From Mycobacteriaceae bacterium (GTDB lineage Bacteria > Actinomycetota > Actinomycetes > Mycobacteriales > Mycobacteriaceae): a DNA stretch of 10,652 nt. Below, piece by piece: positions 1-6,747 of the stretch (positions are counted from its first letter, which is position 1; every line of letters begins with the position of its first letter). Position numbers and translations under genes: made by a program. The DNA is taken from positions 1-10,652 of the forward strand of contig JAFAWC010000058.1 in NCBI GenBank assembly GCA_019242135.1, written 5' to 3'. The notes under the pieces were generated by a model. The model did not search any database. It saw only the letters and a program-made list of their open reading frames with translations, and was not told the origin of the DNA.

Positions 1-329
1 TTGCCGATCCCGTCGAGGGTCGGCCCGCGCTGGACCACCACATCGGTGGGCGCGACGTCCGCGATCTTGATCGTGTTGTTCTCCGACGCGAAGATCGCCT
101 CCGACAGGTCGAAACCGACCTTTTTGGCATCGACGTCAAACGCGGCGACGAACTTCACGTCGCGGACGTGGTACGGACCGAAGCGCACGTGCATCAGGCC
201 GGGAACCGTCGACGTTTCGTCGGCATCCTGGTAGTACTGCACGCCCTGAACCAGTGAAGACGCGCAGTTACCGACGCCGACGATTGCGACGCGCACCTCC
301 GACCCGGCGCCGGTGTTGTTGCCACTCAT
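1..329 (-). CDS. ino1: Inositol-3-phosphate synthase, N-terminal part (runs off the window)
   Basis: Cytosolic NAD-dependent synthase that converts glucose-6-phosphate to 1L-myo-inositol-3-phosphate, the entry step to phosphatidylinositol, PIMs/lipoarabinomannan and mycothiol. The 109 visible residues begin [20 protein letters not shown]. The nucleotide-binding segment [16 protein letters not shown] lies at about residues 14-29, followed by [26 protein letters not shown] and [12 protein letters not shown]. This matches the mycobacterial Ino1 (Rv0046c) N-terminus as remembered, apart from the extreme N-terminal residues. The family is about 360-370 residues long, so roughly the first 30 percent is here; the truncation is only the window edge. 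The ATG at 329-327 is preceded by a purine-rich GGAGAAGG. The padR-like gene lies 78 bp upstream on the same strand, and I see no convincing promoter between them, so co-transcription is possible. Confidence 0.96.
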   Translation of the reverse strand, partial: MSGNNTGAGSEVRVAIVGVGNCASSLVQGVQYYQDADETSTVPGLMHVRFGPYHVRDVKFVAAFDVDAKKVGFDLSEAIFASENNTIKIADVAPTDVVVQRGPTLDGIG

Positions 330-407
330 GAGCGGTTCTCCTTCTCCTGCCTTCTCATGCCTTCTTGTGTCACCAGAAAGTTGTTTGCGGTTCGGTCGTT
401 ACTCGGG

Positions 408-947
408 TCACCCTTCCCCCAAGCCCTGCGCAACCCGTTCCGCGGCGATCAATTCGTTGAGCCATTTCACTTCCCGCTCGCTGGACTCCAGGCCCAGCTG
501 ATGCAGCTGGCGGGTGTAGCGGTCAAACGAGCTACTGGCTCGCGCAACGGCATCACGCAAGCCTTCCCGGCGTTCCTCCACCTGACGTCGGCGGCCTTCC
601 AAGATCCGCATCCTGGCCTCGGCCGGAGTGCGGTTAAAAAACGCCAGATGAACGCCGAAGCCGTCATCGGTGTAGTTCTGCGGACCGGTGTCGGCGACGA
701 GTTCGCCGAAGCGCTGTCGGCCGGGCTCGGTCAGCCGGTAGACCCGGCGGGCTCGGCGCACCGGAGCGCCCGCGGGTGCCGCGTCCTCGGCGATCAACCC
801 GTCGACCTGCATCCGGCGCAGTGCCGGGTACAGCGAACCGTACGAGAACGCGCGGAAAGCGCCCAGTAAACCCGTCAAGCGCTTTCGCAACTCGTAGCCA
901 TGCATCGGCGACTCGAGAAGAAGCCCTAAGATCGCGAGCTCCAGCAC
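408..947 (-). CDS. PadR-family transcriptional regulator (Rv0047c-like)
   Basis: A 179-residue DNA-binding repressor-type protein. The N-terminal winged helix shows the PadR signatures: ILGLLLESPMHGYEL (HGYEL at residues 16-20), YGSLYPALRRMQVDGLI (about 36-52) and YRLTEPGRQRF. The C-terminal half is rich in Arg and Glu (about residues 109-138, EARMRILEGRRRQVEERREGL) and should form the dimerisation coiled coil of the long PadR subfamily. I chose the GTG at 947-945 because a perfect GGAGGT (955-960 on the reverse strand) sits 7 nt upstream. An upstream in-frame start at 989 would add 14 residues but place this Shine-Dalgarno inside the gene. The closest remembered relative is Rv0047c (about 180 residues). 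Its position just upstream of ino1 suggests it may affect inositol synthesis, but no ligand or target can be read from the sequence. Confidence 0.93.
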   Translation of the reverse strand: MLELAILGLLLESPMHGYELRKRLTGLLGAFRAFSYGSLYPALRRMQVDGLIAEDAAPAGAPVRRARRVYRLTEPGRQRFGELVADTGPQNYTDDGFGVHLAFFNRTPAEARMRILEGRRRQVEERREGLRDAVARASSSFDRYTRQLHQLGLESSEREVKWLNELIAAERVAQGLGEG

Positions 948-997
948 CCGAGTCACCTCCTTTGCTCGGCCGCTACGACGCCTCGACACCTCGCGCC

Positions 998-1014
998 ATA
1001 GTATCGCCCCGATA
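998..1014 (-). promoter_or_regulatory. Candidate padR promoter -10 overlapping a small palindrome (possible auto-operator)
   Basis: On the minus strand the hexamer TACTAT (1003 to 998) fits the mycobacterial TANNNT -10 element. It predicts a start about 40 nt before the padR GTG, so the transcript would carry a leader with the GGAGGT. The hexamer overlaps the perfect inverted repeat TATCG-CCC-CGATA (1002-1014). PadR-type repressors commonly bind their own promoters, so this is a plausible operator. The arms are short (5 bp), and it is not the classical ATGT-N8-ACAT PadR box. Confidence 0.45.
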
Positions 1015-1124
1015 TATTTAGCGCTACCGGCTGGTTTACCCGAAGTTCAACTCCAGGCCGCATGCCCGGAGGCCGGCACGGAATATCGGCGGCCTTCCCG
1101 GCTTCCGCGGTCAGACGATGCACG

Positions 1125-1140
1125 TACTCTGGTCACCGTG
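1125..1140 (+). promoter_or_regulatory. Candidate -10 element for a leaderless DUF5318-ponA1 operon transcript
   Basis: TACTCT at 1125-1130 fits TANNNT and ends 7 nt before the GTG at 1138, the spacing expected when transcription starts at the first base of the codon. No Shine-Dalgarno precedes this GTG. Leaderless mRNAs with GTG or ATG starts are common in mycobacteria. No good -35 is visible. The shared 190-bp gap (948-1137) with the divergent padR holds nothing else I can support. Confidence 0.5.
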
Positions 1141-1563
1141 CGACTGCAGCGACAGGTGGTGGACTATGCGCTTCGGCGCCGGTCCCTGCTGGCCGAGGTC
1201 TATTCCGGCCGCACCGGTGTCAGCGAGGTTTGCGACGCCAACCCCTATTTGTTGCGCGCTGCCAAGTATCACGGCAGGCCCAGCTCGGTGGTCTGCCCGA
1301 TTTGCCGCAAGGAGCAATTGACGTTGGTGTCCTGGGTGTTTGGCGATCACCTGGGCGCAGTGTCGGGATCGGCGCGTACCACCGAGGAGTTGGTGATGCT
1401 GGCCGCCCGATACGACGAATTCTCGGTGCACGTGGTGGAGGTATGCCGAACCTGCAGCTGGAATCACTTGGTCAAATCGTATGTGCTGGGTGCGGTTCGT
1501 CCACCGACCCGATCGCGCAGTACACGAACGGCGCGCAGCGGGGCGCGCACGGCCAGTGAGTAG
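1138..1563 (+). CDS. DUF5318-type small protein with two CxxC pairs (Rv0049-like)
   Basis: A 141-residue protein with no signal peptide or membrane segment, so probably cytosolic. It carries CPIC at residues 53-56 and CRTC at 103-106, a spacing typical of a four-cysteine zinc ribbon. Between and around these it has conserved-looking stretches such as VVDYALRRRSLLAEVYSGRTG, EQLTLVSWVFG and SWNHLVKSYVLG. The last 25 residues are Arg/Thr/Ser-rich and likely disordered. It resembles the conserved actinobacterial protein Rv0049, whose function I do not know. The GTG start is supported by a TACTCT -10 hexamer 7 nt upstream (leaderless). The gene overlaps the start of ponA1 by 8 nt, so the two are coupled; a role linked to PonA1 is an inference from context only. 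Confidence 0.88.
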   Translation: MRLQRQVVDYALRRRSLLAEVYSGRTGVSEVCDANPYLLRAAKYHGRPSSVVCPICRKEQLTLVSWVFGDHLGAVSGSARTTEELVMLAARYDEFSVHVVEVCRTCSWNHLVKSYVLGAVRPPTRSRSTRTARSGARTASE

Positions 1564-4003
1564 CGGGGAGCGCCCGAGCCGGTCAGCCGCCGACATCCCA
1601 CAGGGAGCGGGGGGCGACCGCGTCGCGGAACGAACGGGACCGGTGCGTCAACCACCGCCGCCGGACGCGCCCCCGACAACGGTCCTTCGGCCCATGGCAG
1701 ACGACGTCGCCCCGCTTCGCGACCCCATCGACGAGGTCAAGGCGGCGCTGGACCGACCCTCGCGGCGGGGCGGACCGCCGCGAGGGGCACCGCCGGGGGG
1801 ACGTCCGCCAGGTGGAGGACCGCCGAGTGGGGGCCGGCCGCCGGGCCCACGAGCCCGGATCAACTGGAAGTGGGTCCGGCGCGCGCTGATCATCGGAGTC
1901 GTCGCGATCGTCGTGGTGCCGATCGTCACCTTCGGGATGGCCTATCTGATCGTCGACGTGCCGCAACCCGGCGATATCCGCACCAACCAGGTGTCCACCA
2001 TTCTGGCCAGCGACGGCAGCACTGAACTCGCGAAAATAGTTCCGCCCGAAGGCAATCGCGTCGACGTGAACATCGAGCAGGTGCCCCAGCACGTGCGCGA
2101 CGCCGTGATGGCCGCCGAAGACCGAGACTTCTACTCCAACCCCGGGTTTTCGTTCACCGGTTTCGCCCGCGCGGTAAAAAACAACCTGTTCGGCGGGGAC
2201 ACTCAGGGTGGTTCGACGATCACTCAGCAATACGTCAAGAACGCGCTGGTGGGTTCCCAGCGCACCGGCATCGGCGGCCTGGTCCGGAAGGCCAAAGAGT
2301 TGGTCATCGCGACAAAGATGTCCAATGAGTGGTCGAAAGACCAAGTGCTGCAGGCCTACCTGAACATCATTTACTTCGGCCGCGGCGCGTACGGGATCGC
2401 CGCCGCCTCCAAGGCCTACTTCAACAAACCCGTCGATCAGCTCACGGTCGCCGACGGCGCACTGCTGGCGGCCCTGATCCAGCGGCCATCGAGCCTCGAC
2501 CCCGCAGTCGATCCGCAGGGCTCCGAAAAGCGCTGGAATTGGGTGCTCGACGGGATGGTGACCATCGGGGCGTTGAAGCCCGCCGACCGTGCGGGGCAGG
2601 TGTTTCCGCAAACGGTGGCGCCGGACCAGTCCCTGGTGGAAAGCCAGACCACGGGTCCGAACGGCCTGATCGAACGCGCGGTCAAAGCCGAACTGCTCAA
2701 CCTTTTCAACATTGATGAGCGGACACTGAACACACAGGGTTTGCAGATCACCACCACGATCGACCCCAAGGCGCAGAAAGCCGCCGAGGACGCGGTGAAC
2801 ACCTACATGAAGGGTCAGGACCCGGACATGCGCACCGCCGTGGTGTCGATTGATCCGAAGACCGGCGGAGTCAAGGCGTACTACGGGGGTTCGGACGCGA
2901 ACGGTTTCGACTTCGCTCAGGCGGGTTTGCAGACAGGATCGTCATTCAAGGTCTTCGCGTTGATCGCGGCTTTGCAGCAGGGGATAGGACTCGGCACCCA
3001 GGTGGACAGCTCGCCGCTGGACGTCAACGGCATCAAGATCTCCAATGTGGAAGGCGAAAGCTGCGGTACGTGCAGCATCGCCGAGGCGCTCAAGCGGTCG
3101 CTGAACACCAGTTATTACCGGCTGATGCTGAAATTGAAGAACGGACCGGTCGACGTTGCTGCTGCCGCGCACGAGGCCGGCATCGCCGAGAGCTTTCCCG
3201 GCGTGGAGCACACGCTATCCGAGGACGGCAAGGGCGGCCCACCGAACAACGGAATCGTCTTGGGGCAGTATCAGACTCGGCCCATCGACATGGCATCGGC
3301 ATATGCCACCATCGCCGCGTCAGGTGTCTATCGCGCCCCACACTTCGTGCAGAAGGTGGTGAACGCGCAGGGCGAGGTGCTGTTTGATGCCTCGAACCAG
3401 GACAGCGGTGGCGACCAGCGCATCGACAAGGCGGTCGCCGACAATGTCATCTCCGCGATGCAACCCATCGCCGCCTACTCCAACGGGCACAACCTCGCGG
3501 GTGGTCGGCTGTCGGGAGCGAAGACCGGGACGACACAGCTGGGCGACACCGGCGCCAACAAGGACGCGTGGATGGTGGGCTTCACCCCCTCGCTGTCGAC
3601 CGCGGTCTGGGTAGGCACCGCGCAGGGCAACAAGCCGCTGGAGAACAAGTGGGGTGCTGCCGTGTGGGGATCGACTCTGCCATCGGACGTCTGGAAGTCG
3701 ACGATGGACGGCGCCTTGCAAGGCACGCCTACCGAATCTTTCCCCAAGCCAGCGTCGATCGGCGGGTACGCGGGCGTGCCTTCGGCGCCCCCAGCCCCAC
3801 CTCCGTCGATGACGTCGTCGTCGGCGTCGCCGACCGCAACACCGAGTGAAACCGTCACCCAGCCGAGCATCGAGGTGGCGCCCGGCATCACCATCCCGGT
3901 CGGGCCGGCGTCGACGGTTTCCGCGCCGACTTCGGCACCGTCGGTCCCGGGCGGTGACAACAACCCAGATGGTCCGCTGCCCGGGCCGGCACCGCCGCCG
4001 TGA
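1556..4003 (+). CDS. ponA1: Bifunctional penicillin-binding protein PonA1 (class A PBP)
   Basis: Membrane-anchored peptidoglycan glycosyltransferase/transpeptidase that polymerises lipid II and cross-links stem peptides at growing poles. Numbered from the GTG at 1556 (815 residues), it has a Gly/Pro-rich cytoplasmic tail (about 1-107) and one membrane helix (about 110-132, ALIIGVVAIVVVPIVTFGMAYL). The GT51 domain shows AAEDRDFYSNPGF with the catalytic Glu at about 188, then GGSTITQQYVKNA and LNIIYFGRGAYG. The transpeptidase domain has SSFK (Ser462, Lys465), SLN (515-517) and KTGT (656-659). A Pro/Ser/Thr-rich periplasmic tail ends in PGPAPPP. The start is uncertain. The GTG at 1556 overlaps the end of the DUF5318 gene but has only a weak purine-rich upstream stretch; GTG 1643 and ATG 1694 are alternatives. 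The GT87 gene overlaps its stop. All catalytic motifs are intact. Confidence 0.96.
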   Translation: MSSGERPSRSAADIPQGAGGDRVAERTGPVRQPPPPDAPPTTVLRPMADDVAPLRDPIDEVKAALDRPSRRGGPPRGAPPGGRPPGGGPPSGGRPPGPRARINWKWVRRALIIGVVAIVVVPIVTFGMAYLIVDVPQPGDIRTNQVSTILASDGSTELAKIVPPEGNRVDVNIEQVPQHVRDAVMAAEDRDFYSNPGFSFTGFARAVKNNLFGGDTQGGSTITQQYVKNALVGSQRTGIGGLVRKAKELVIATKMSNEWSKDQVLQAYLNIIYFGRGAYGIAAASKAYFNKPVDQLTVADGALLAALIQRPSSLDPAVDPQGSEKRWNWVLDGMVTIGALKPADRAGQVFPQTVAPDQSLVESQTTGPNGLIERAVKAELLNLFNIDERTLNTQGLQITTTIDPKAQKAAEDAVNTYMKGQDPDMRTAVVSIDPKTGGVKAYYGGSDANGFDFAQAGLQTGSSFKVFALIAALQQGIGLGTQVDSSPLDVNGIKISNVEGESCGTCSIAEALKRSLNTSYYRLMLKLKNGPVDVAAAAHEAGIAESFPGVEHTLSEDGKGGPPNNGIVLGQYQTRPIDMASAYATIAASGVYRAPHFVQKVVNAQGEVLFDASNQDSGGDQRIDKAVADNVISAMQPIAAYSNGHNLAGGRLSGAKTGTTQLGDTGANKDAWMVGFTPSLSTAVWVGTAQGNKPLENKWGAAVWGSTLPSDVWKSTMDGALQGTPTESFPKPASIGGYAGVPSAPPAPPPSMTSSSASPTATPSETVTQPSIEVAPGITIPVGPASTVSAPTSAPSVPGGDNNPDGPLPGPAPPP
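1769..1852 (+). repeat. Gly/Pro-rich low-complexity repeat in the PonA1 cytoplasmic tail
   Basis: An imperfect GGxPP/RPPGG repeat (about 28 residues, starting GGPPRGAPPGGRPPGG) just before the Arg-rich stretch and the membrane helix. The DNA is an irregular G/C-rich repeat, prone to slippage. It is part of the coding sequence and is predicted to be disordered and exposed to the cytoplasm. Confidence 0.75.
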
Positions 4004-5661
4004 CGGTACCCAGCGAATGCGAGGTGCCAGCGGAGGAGGCATCAGTCGCGTCGCCGGAACCGCTCGCTGACGATACGCGCAGCCTCGAAGGTCGCGACTT
4101 CCCAAGTCGCACAGATGTTCTCGGTGCCGCACTAGCCGAGACGATCGGCGGACCGGTCGGTCGGCATGCGCTGATCGGACGCCAGAGGATCATGACACCG
4201 CTGCGGGTGATGTTTCTGATCGGACTGGTATTCCTCGCGTTGGGATGGTCGACGAAAGCGGCTTGCCTCCAGAGCACCTCGACCGGGACCGCCGACCAGC
4301 GGGTCGCGAACTGGCAGAACGACAGGGCCTATTACGAGCTGTGCTACTCCGACACCGTTCCGCTGTACACGGCAGAGCTGCTGAACCTGGGCAAGTTCCC
4401 GTACAAGTCGAGCTGGCGGGAGACCGATGCCACCGGCAAGCCGCGGACGCAATACGACGGTCGCCCGGCGGTGCGATACATGGAGTATCCGGTGCTCACC
4501 GGGTTGTACCAGTACGCGTCGATGGCGTTGGCCAAGACCTACACGGTGCTGACCAAGGTGGCCGGGATACCGATCGTCGCCGAGGTGGTGATGTTCTTCA
4601 ACATCTCCGCGTTCGGGCTGGCGCTCGCGTGGCTCGCGACCGTGTGGGCCACCGCCATGCTGGGCGGGCGCCGGATCTGGGATGCGGCATTGGTGGCCGG
4701 TTCACCCGTCCTGATTTTCCAGATCTTCACGAATTTCGACGCACTGGCAACGGCATTCGCGATCGGATCGATGCTGGCGTGGGCCCGGCGCAGGCCGATG
4801 CTGGCCGGCGTGCTCATCGGACTGGGTGTCGCAGCGAAGCTGTATCCGGTCCTGCTGTTGCTGCCGTTGCTATTGATCGGTGTTCGCACCGGCCGACTGA
4901 GGCAAGTCGGACAAACGGCCGTGACGGCGGCGGTGACGTGGCTCGTGGTGAATCTGCCGGTGATGGTTCTCTTTCCGCGCGGGTGGTCGGAGTTCTTCAG
5001 GCTCAACGCCCGTCGCGGCGACGACATGGATTCGCTGTACAACGTGGTCAAGTCGTTCACGGGCTGGTCGGGCTTCGACGGGAACCTTGGCTTCTGGCAG
5101 CCGCCCGTCGTGCTCAACGGCGTTGTCGCGGTGCTTTTCGTCGGTTGTTTGGCCGCCATCGGCTACCTGGCTCTCACCGCACCACGCCGGCCGCGAGTTG
5201 CGCAGCTCTCGTTTCTGGTAATCGCAGTCTTCCTGCTGACCAACAAAGTGTGGAGTCCGCAGTTCTCACTGTGGCTTGTCCCGCTGGCCGTGCTCGCCCT
5301 ACCGCATCGGCGGATATTGTTGGCCTGGATGACAATCGACGCGCTCGTGTGGGTGCCGCGGATGTATTACCTGTACAGTGATCCAGCCCACGGTCTACCC
5401 GAGCAACCGTTCACTGTCATGGTGCTGCTGCGGGACATCGCCGTAATGGCGATGTGCGCGCTGGTGATGTGGCAGATCTACCACCCGGAGCGCGATCTTG
5501 TCCGATTCGGCGGCCGCATCGACGACCCGTCCGGCGGGATATTCGATGACTGTGCCGATGCACCGCCGCCGTGGCTACCGTCGTGGCTGCGGTCTCGCAC
5601 CGGGGCCGCTGAGACGATCCCTGCAGACCGTGAGCCGGCCGTGCCGGCGGTTGTGGACTAG
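4000..5661 (+). CDS. GT87-family polytopic membrane glycosyltransferase (Rv0051-like)
   Basis: A 553-residue polytopic membrane protein. After a hydrophilic cytoplasmic N-terminus (about 1-64), a first helix (about 66-84) leads into a large loop (about 85-190) containing [14 protein letters not shown]. Further hydrophobic segments follow at about 191-214, 226-262, 267-293, 303-325, 370-393, 401-434, 437-455 and 474-492. The pattern fits GT-C enzymes of family GT87 (the PimE family), which take mannose from polyprenyl-phosphate-mannose on the outer face of the membrane. Supporting pieces are EYP in the loop, [24 protein letters not shown] and [15 protein letters not shown]. The acceptor cannot be deduced. 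The start is GTG at 4000, giving the overlap GTGA with the ponA1 stop, which indicates translational coupling. It ends in a Pro-rich cytosolic-type tail. Very similar to Rv0051 as remembered. Confidence 0.88.
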   Translation: MTVPSECEVPAEEASVASPEPLADDTRSLEGRDFPSRTDVLGAALAETIGGPVGRHALIGRQRIMTPLRVMFLIGLVFLALGWSTKAACLQSTSTGTADQRVANWQNDRAYYELCYSDTVPLYTAELLNLGKFPYKSSWRETDATGKPRTQYDGRPAVRYMEYPVLTGLYQYASMALAKTYTVLTKVAGIPIVAEVVMFFNISAFGLALAWLATVWATAMLGGRRIWDAALVAGSPVLIFQIFTNFDALATAFAIGSMLAWARRRPMLAGVLIGLGVAAKLYPVLLLLPLLLIGVRTGRLRQVGQTAVTAAVTWLVVNLPVMVLFPRGWSEFFRLNARRGDDMDSLYNVVKSFTGWSGFDGNLGFWQPPVVLNGVVAVLFVGCLAAIGYLALTAPRRPRVAQLSFLVIAVFLLTNKVWSPQFSLWLVPLAVLALPHRRILLAWMTIDALVWVPRMYYLYSDPAHGLPEQPFTVMVLLRDIAVMAMCALVMWQIYHPERDLVRFGGRIDDPSGGIFDDCADAPPPWLPSWLRSRTGAAETIPADREPAVPAVVD

Positions 5662-5693
5662 CCCGGGATTTCGCAGCTCAGTCTATCGTCGGC

Positions 5694-5699
5694 TACCCT
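5694..5699 (+). promoter_or_regulatory. Candidate -10 element of the rpsF operon
   Basis: TACCCT fits TANNNT and lies about 87 nt before the rpsF ATG, upstream of the folded leader at 5724-5767. The -35 region (around 5670-5676, TTCGCAG) is poor. The hexamer is proposed mainly by position, because the leader motif needs a start upstream of 5724. Confidence 0.35.
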
Positions 5700-5723
5700 G
5701 GGACGGTTGCCGGCGCAGGCGAC

Positions 5724-5767
5724 CCTCCTGCCACGGACCGACCGTGGCCGCACATGACCACAGGAGG
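5724..5767 (+). ncRNA. rpsF leader, S6:S18 complex-binding motif-like structure that pairs the Shine-Dalgarno
   Basis: Two stems can form together. The outer stem pairs CCTCCTG (5724-5730) with CAGGAGG (5761-5767), seven perfect pairs that include the rpsF Shine-Dalgarno. The inner hairpin is CCACGG (5731-5736), loop ACCGA, CCGTGG (5742-5747). The 3' bulge between them (5748-5760) starts with CCG. A CCG presented in a bulge flanked by a stem and a hairpin is the published description of the S6:S18 complex-binding motif found in 5' UTRs of rpsF operons in many phyla, which resembles the S6:S18 site in 16S rRNA. Here rpsF and rpsR (S6 and S18) are in the same operon, so binding would hold the Shine-Dalgarno closed as feedback. 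Confidence 0.75.
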
Positions 5768-5780
5768 TGATGAGGTTTCC

Positions 5781-6071
5781 ATGCGTCCATACGAAATCAT
5801 GGTCATTCTTGACCCCACCCTCGACGAGCGCACCGTAGCACCGTCGCTGGAGACGTTTCTCAACGTGATCCGCAACGGGGGCGGCAAGGTCGACAAGGTC
5901 GACATCTGGGGTCGGCGGCGACTGGCCTACGAGATCGCCAAACACTCTGAGGGCATCTACGCGGTGGTCGACGTCACGGCGAAGCCGGAGACGGTGTCCG
6001 AGCTCGATCGTCAGCTCAGCCTGAACGAATCGGTGCTGCGGACGAAGGTGCTGCGCACCGACAAGCACTGA
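5781..6071 (+). CDS. rpsF: 30S ribosomal protein S6
   Basis: A 96-residue ribosomal protein that binds the central domain of 16S rRNA as a heterodimer with S18. The sequence [19 protein letters not shown]... with [26 protein letters not shown] and [22 protein letters not shown] is a full-length, unmistakable S6 close to the mycobacterial one. I chose the ATG at 5781 over the in-frame ATG at 5754 because the AGGAGG (5762-5767) that should serve as Shine-Dalgarno lies between them and the S6 family begins MRxYE. The spacing of 13 nt from AGGAGG is long, but GGAGGTGAT extends the pairing and shortens it to 9. It is the first gene of the rpsF-ssb-rpsR-rplI operon and probably autoregulated through the leader fold at 5724-5767. 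Confidence 0.98.
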   Translation: MRPYEIMVILDPTLDERTVAPSLETFLNVIRNGGGKVDKVDIWGRRRLAYEIAKHSEGIYAVVDVTAKPETVSELDRQLSLNESVLRTKVLRTDKH

Positions 6072-6152
6072 TGAACGGTTCGTATGCCGAGTGTCGGTGG
6101 GGCTGCGTAGGCTCGCGCACGACAAGTACGGCGCTTATCCCAGGAGGACCTC

Positions 6153-6644
6153 GTGGCTGGTGACACCACGATCACCGTGGTCGGAAATCTGACTGCCGAT
6201 CCTGAACTGCGTTTCACTCCCTCGGGTGCCGCGGTCGCGAACTTCACGGTCGCGTCCACGCCGCGCATCTACGACCGCCAGAGCGGGGAATGGAAGGACG
6301 GCGAGGCGCTGTTTCTGAGATGCAACATCTGGCGGGAAGCCGCCGAGAACGTGGCAGAAAGCCTGACCCGCGGTTCGCGGGTCATCGTCACCGGGCGCCT
6401 CAAGCAGCGGTCCTTCGAAACTCGCGAGGGCGAGAAGCGCACAGTCGTCGAGGTCGAGGTTGACGAGATCGGCCCGTCCCTGCGCTACGCGACGGCGAAA
6501 GTCAACAAGGCCAGCCGCGGTGGCGGCAGCGGCGGATTCGGCAGCGGTTCGCGGCCGGCCGCCGACAAGCCCGCCGATGATCCGTGGGGCAGCGCGCCGG
6601 CCTCCGGCTCGTTCGGCGGCGCTGACGATGAGCCGCCCTTCTGA
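6153..6644 (+). CDS. ssb: Single-stranded DNA-binding protein SSB
   Basis: A 163-residue SSB that coats ssDNA during replication, repair and recombination and recruits partners. The OB fold spans about residues 1-112 ([82 protein letters not shown]). A Gly/Ser-rich disordered linker follows, and then the acidic partner-binding tip DDEPPF at the extreme C-terminus, as in mycobacterial SSB. The GTG start has AGGAGG (6142-6147) 5 nt upstream. It lies 81 bp after rpsF; a possible internal -10 (TAGGCT, 6108-6113) is present but has a poor -35. The odd feature is the end of the gene: the bases encoding the tip and stop form the first unit of a 34-bp tandem repeat that continues toward rpsR. Confidence 0.98.
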   Translation: MAGDTTITVVGNLTADPELRFTPSGAAVANFTVASTPRIYDRQSGEWKDGEALFLRCNIWREAAENVAESLTRGSRVIVTGRLKQRSFETREGEKRTVVEVEVDEIGPSLRYATAKVNKASRGGGSGGFGSGSRPAADKPADDPWGSAPASGSFGGADDEPPF

Positions 6645-6712
6645 GAAGGCGGCTTGCGATGATGAGCCGCCCTTCTGAAAAGGCGGCTTGCGACGATGAG
6701 CCGCCCTTCTAA
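6624..6712 (+). repeat. 34-bp tandem repeat, 2.6 copies, copying the 3' end of ssb; hairpin-forming
   Basis: Units start at 6624, 6658 and 6692. Units 1 and 2 differ at two positions (c/t at 6626/6660 and g/a at 6645/6679). Unit 3 is the first 21 nt only and differs from unit 1 at one base. Unit 1 begins with the codons for DDEPPF and the ssb stop. Each full unit folds on itself: GCCGCCCTTC (6632-6641) with GAAGGCGGC (6645-6653), one C bulged and TGA in the loop; and GCCGCCCTT (6666-6674) with AAGGCGGC (6680-6687). Each right arm can also pair with the next left arm, for example AAGGCGGCT (6646-6654) with AGCCGCCCTT (6665-6674). No U tract follows. Confidence 0.93.
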
Positions 6713-6747
6713 CCACACCAGACAGCAAGCAAGAAAGAGAAAGACCT

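Noticed and set aside
948..989. Extension of the PadR protein by 14 residues from an upstream start
   Set aside because: A perfect GGAGGT lies 7 nt before the GTG at 947, and the resulting length fits the remembered homologue.
1583..2611. A 342-codon reverse ORF opposite ponA1
   Set aside because: Shadow of the PonA1 frame; no recognisable product and no start signals.
4245..5381. A 378-codon forward ORF inside the GT87 gene in another frame
   Set aside because: Translation is Arg/Gly/Ala-rich without domains, while the other frame gives a well-formed polytopic membrane protein.
5754..5780. Nine-residue N-terminal extension of S6 from an upstream ATG
   Set aside because: The extension contains the AGGAGG that should serve the ATG at 5781, and S6 proteins begin MRxYE.
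6632..6687. Tandem intrinsic terminators after ssb
   Set aside because: The hairpins are strong, but no U tract follows and rpsR and rplI lie directly downstream in the same operon, so I list them as repeat/attenuator-like rather than terminators.
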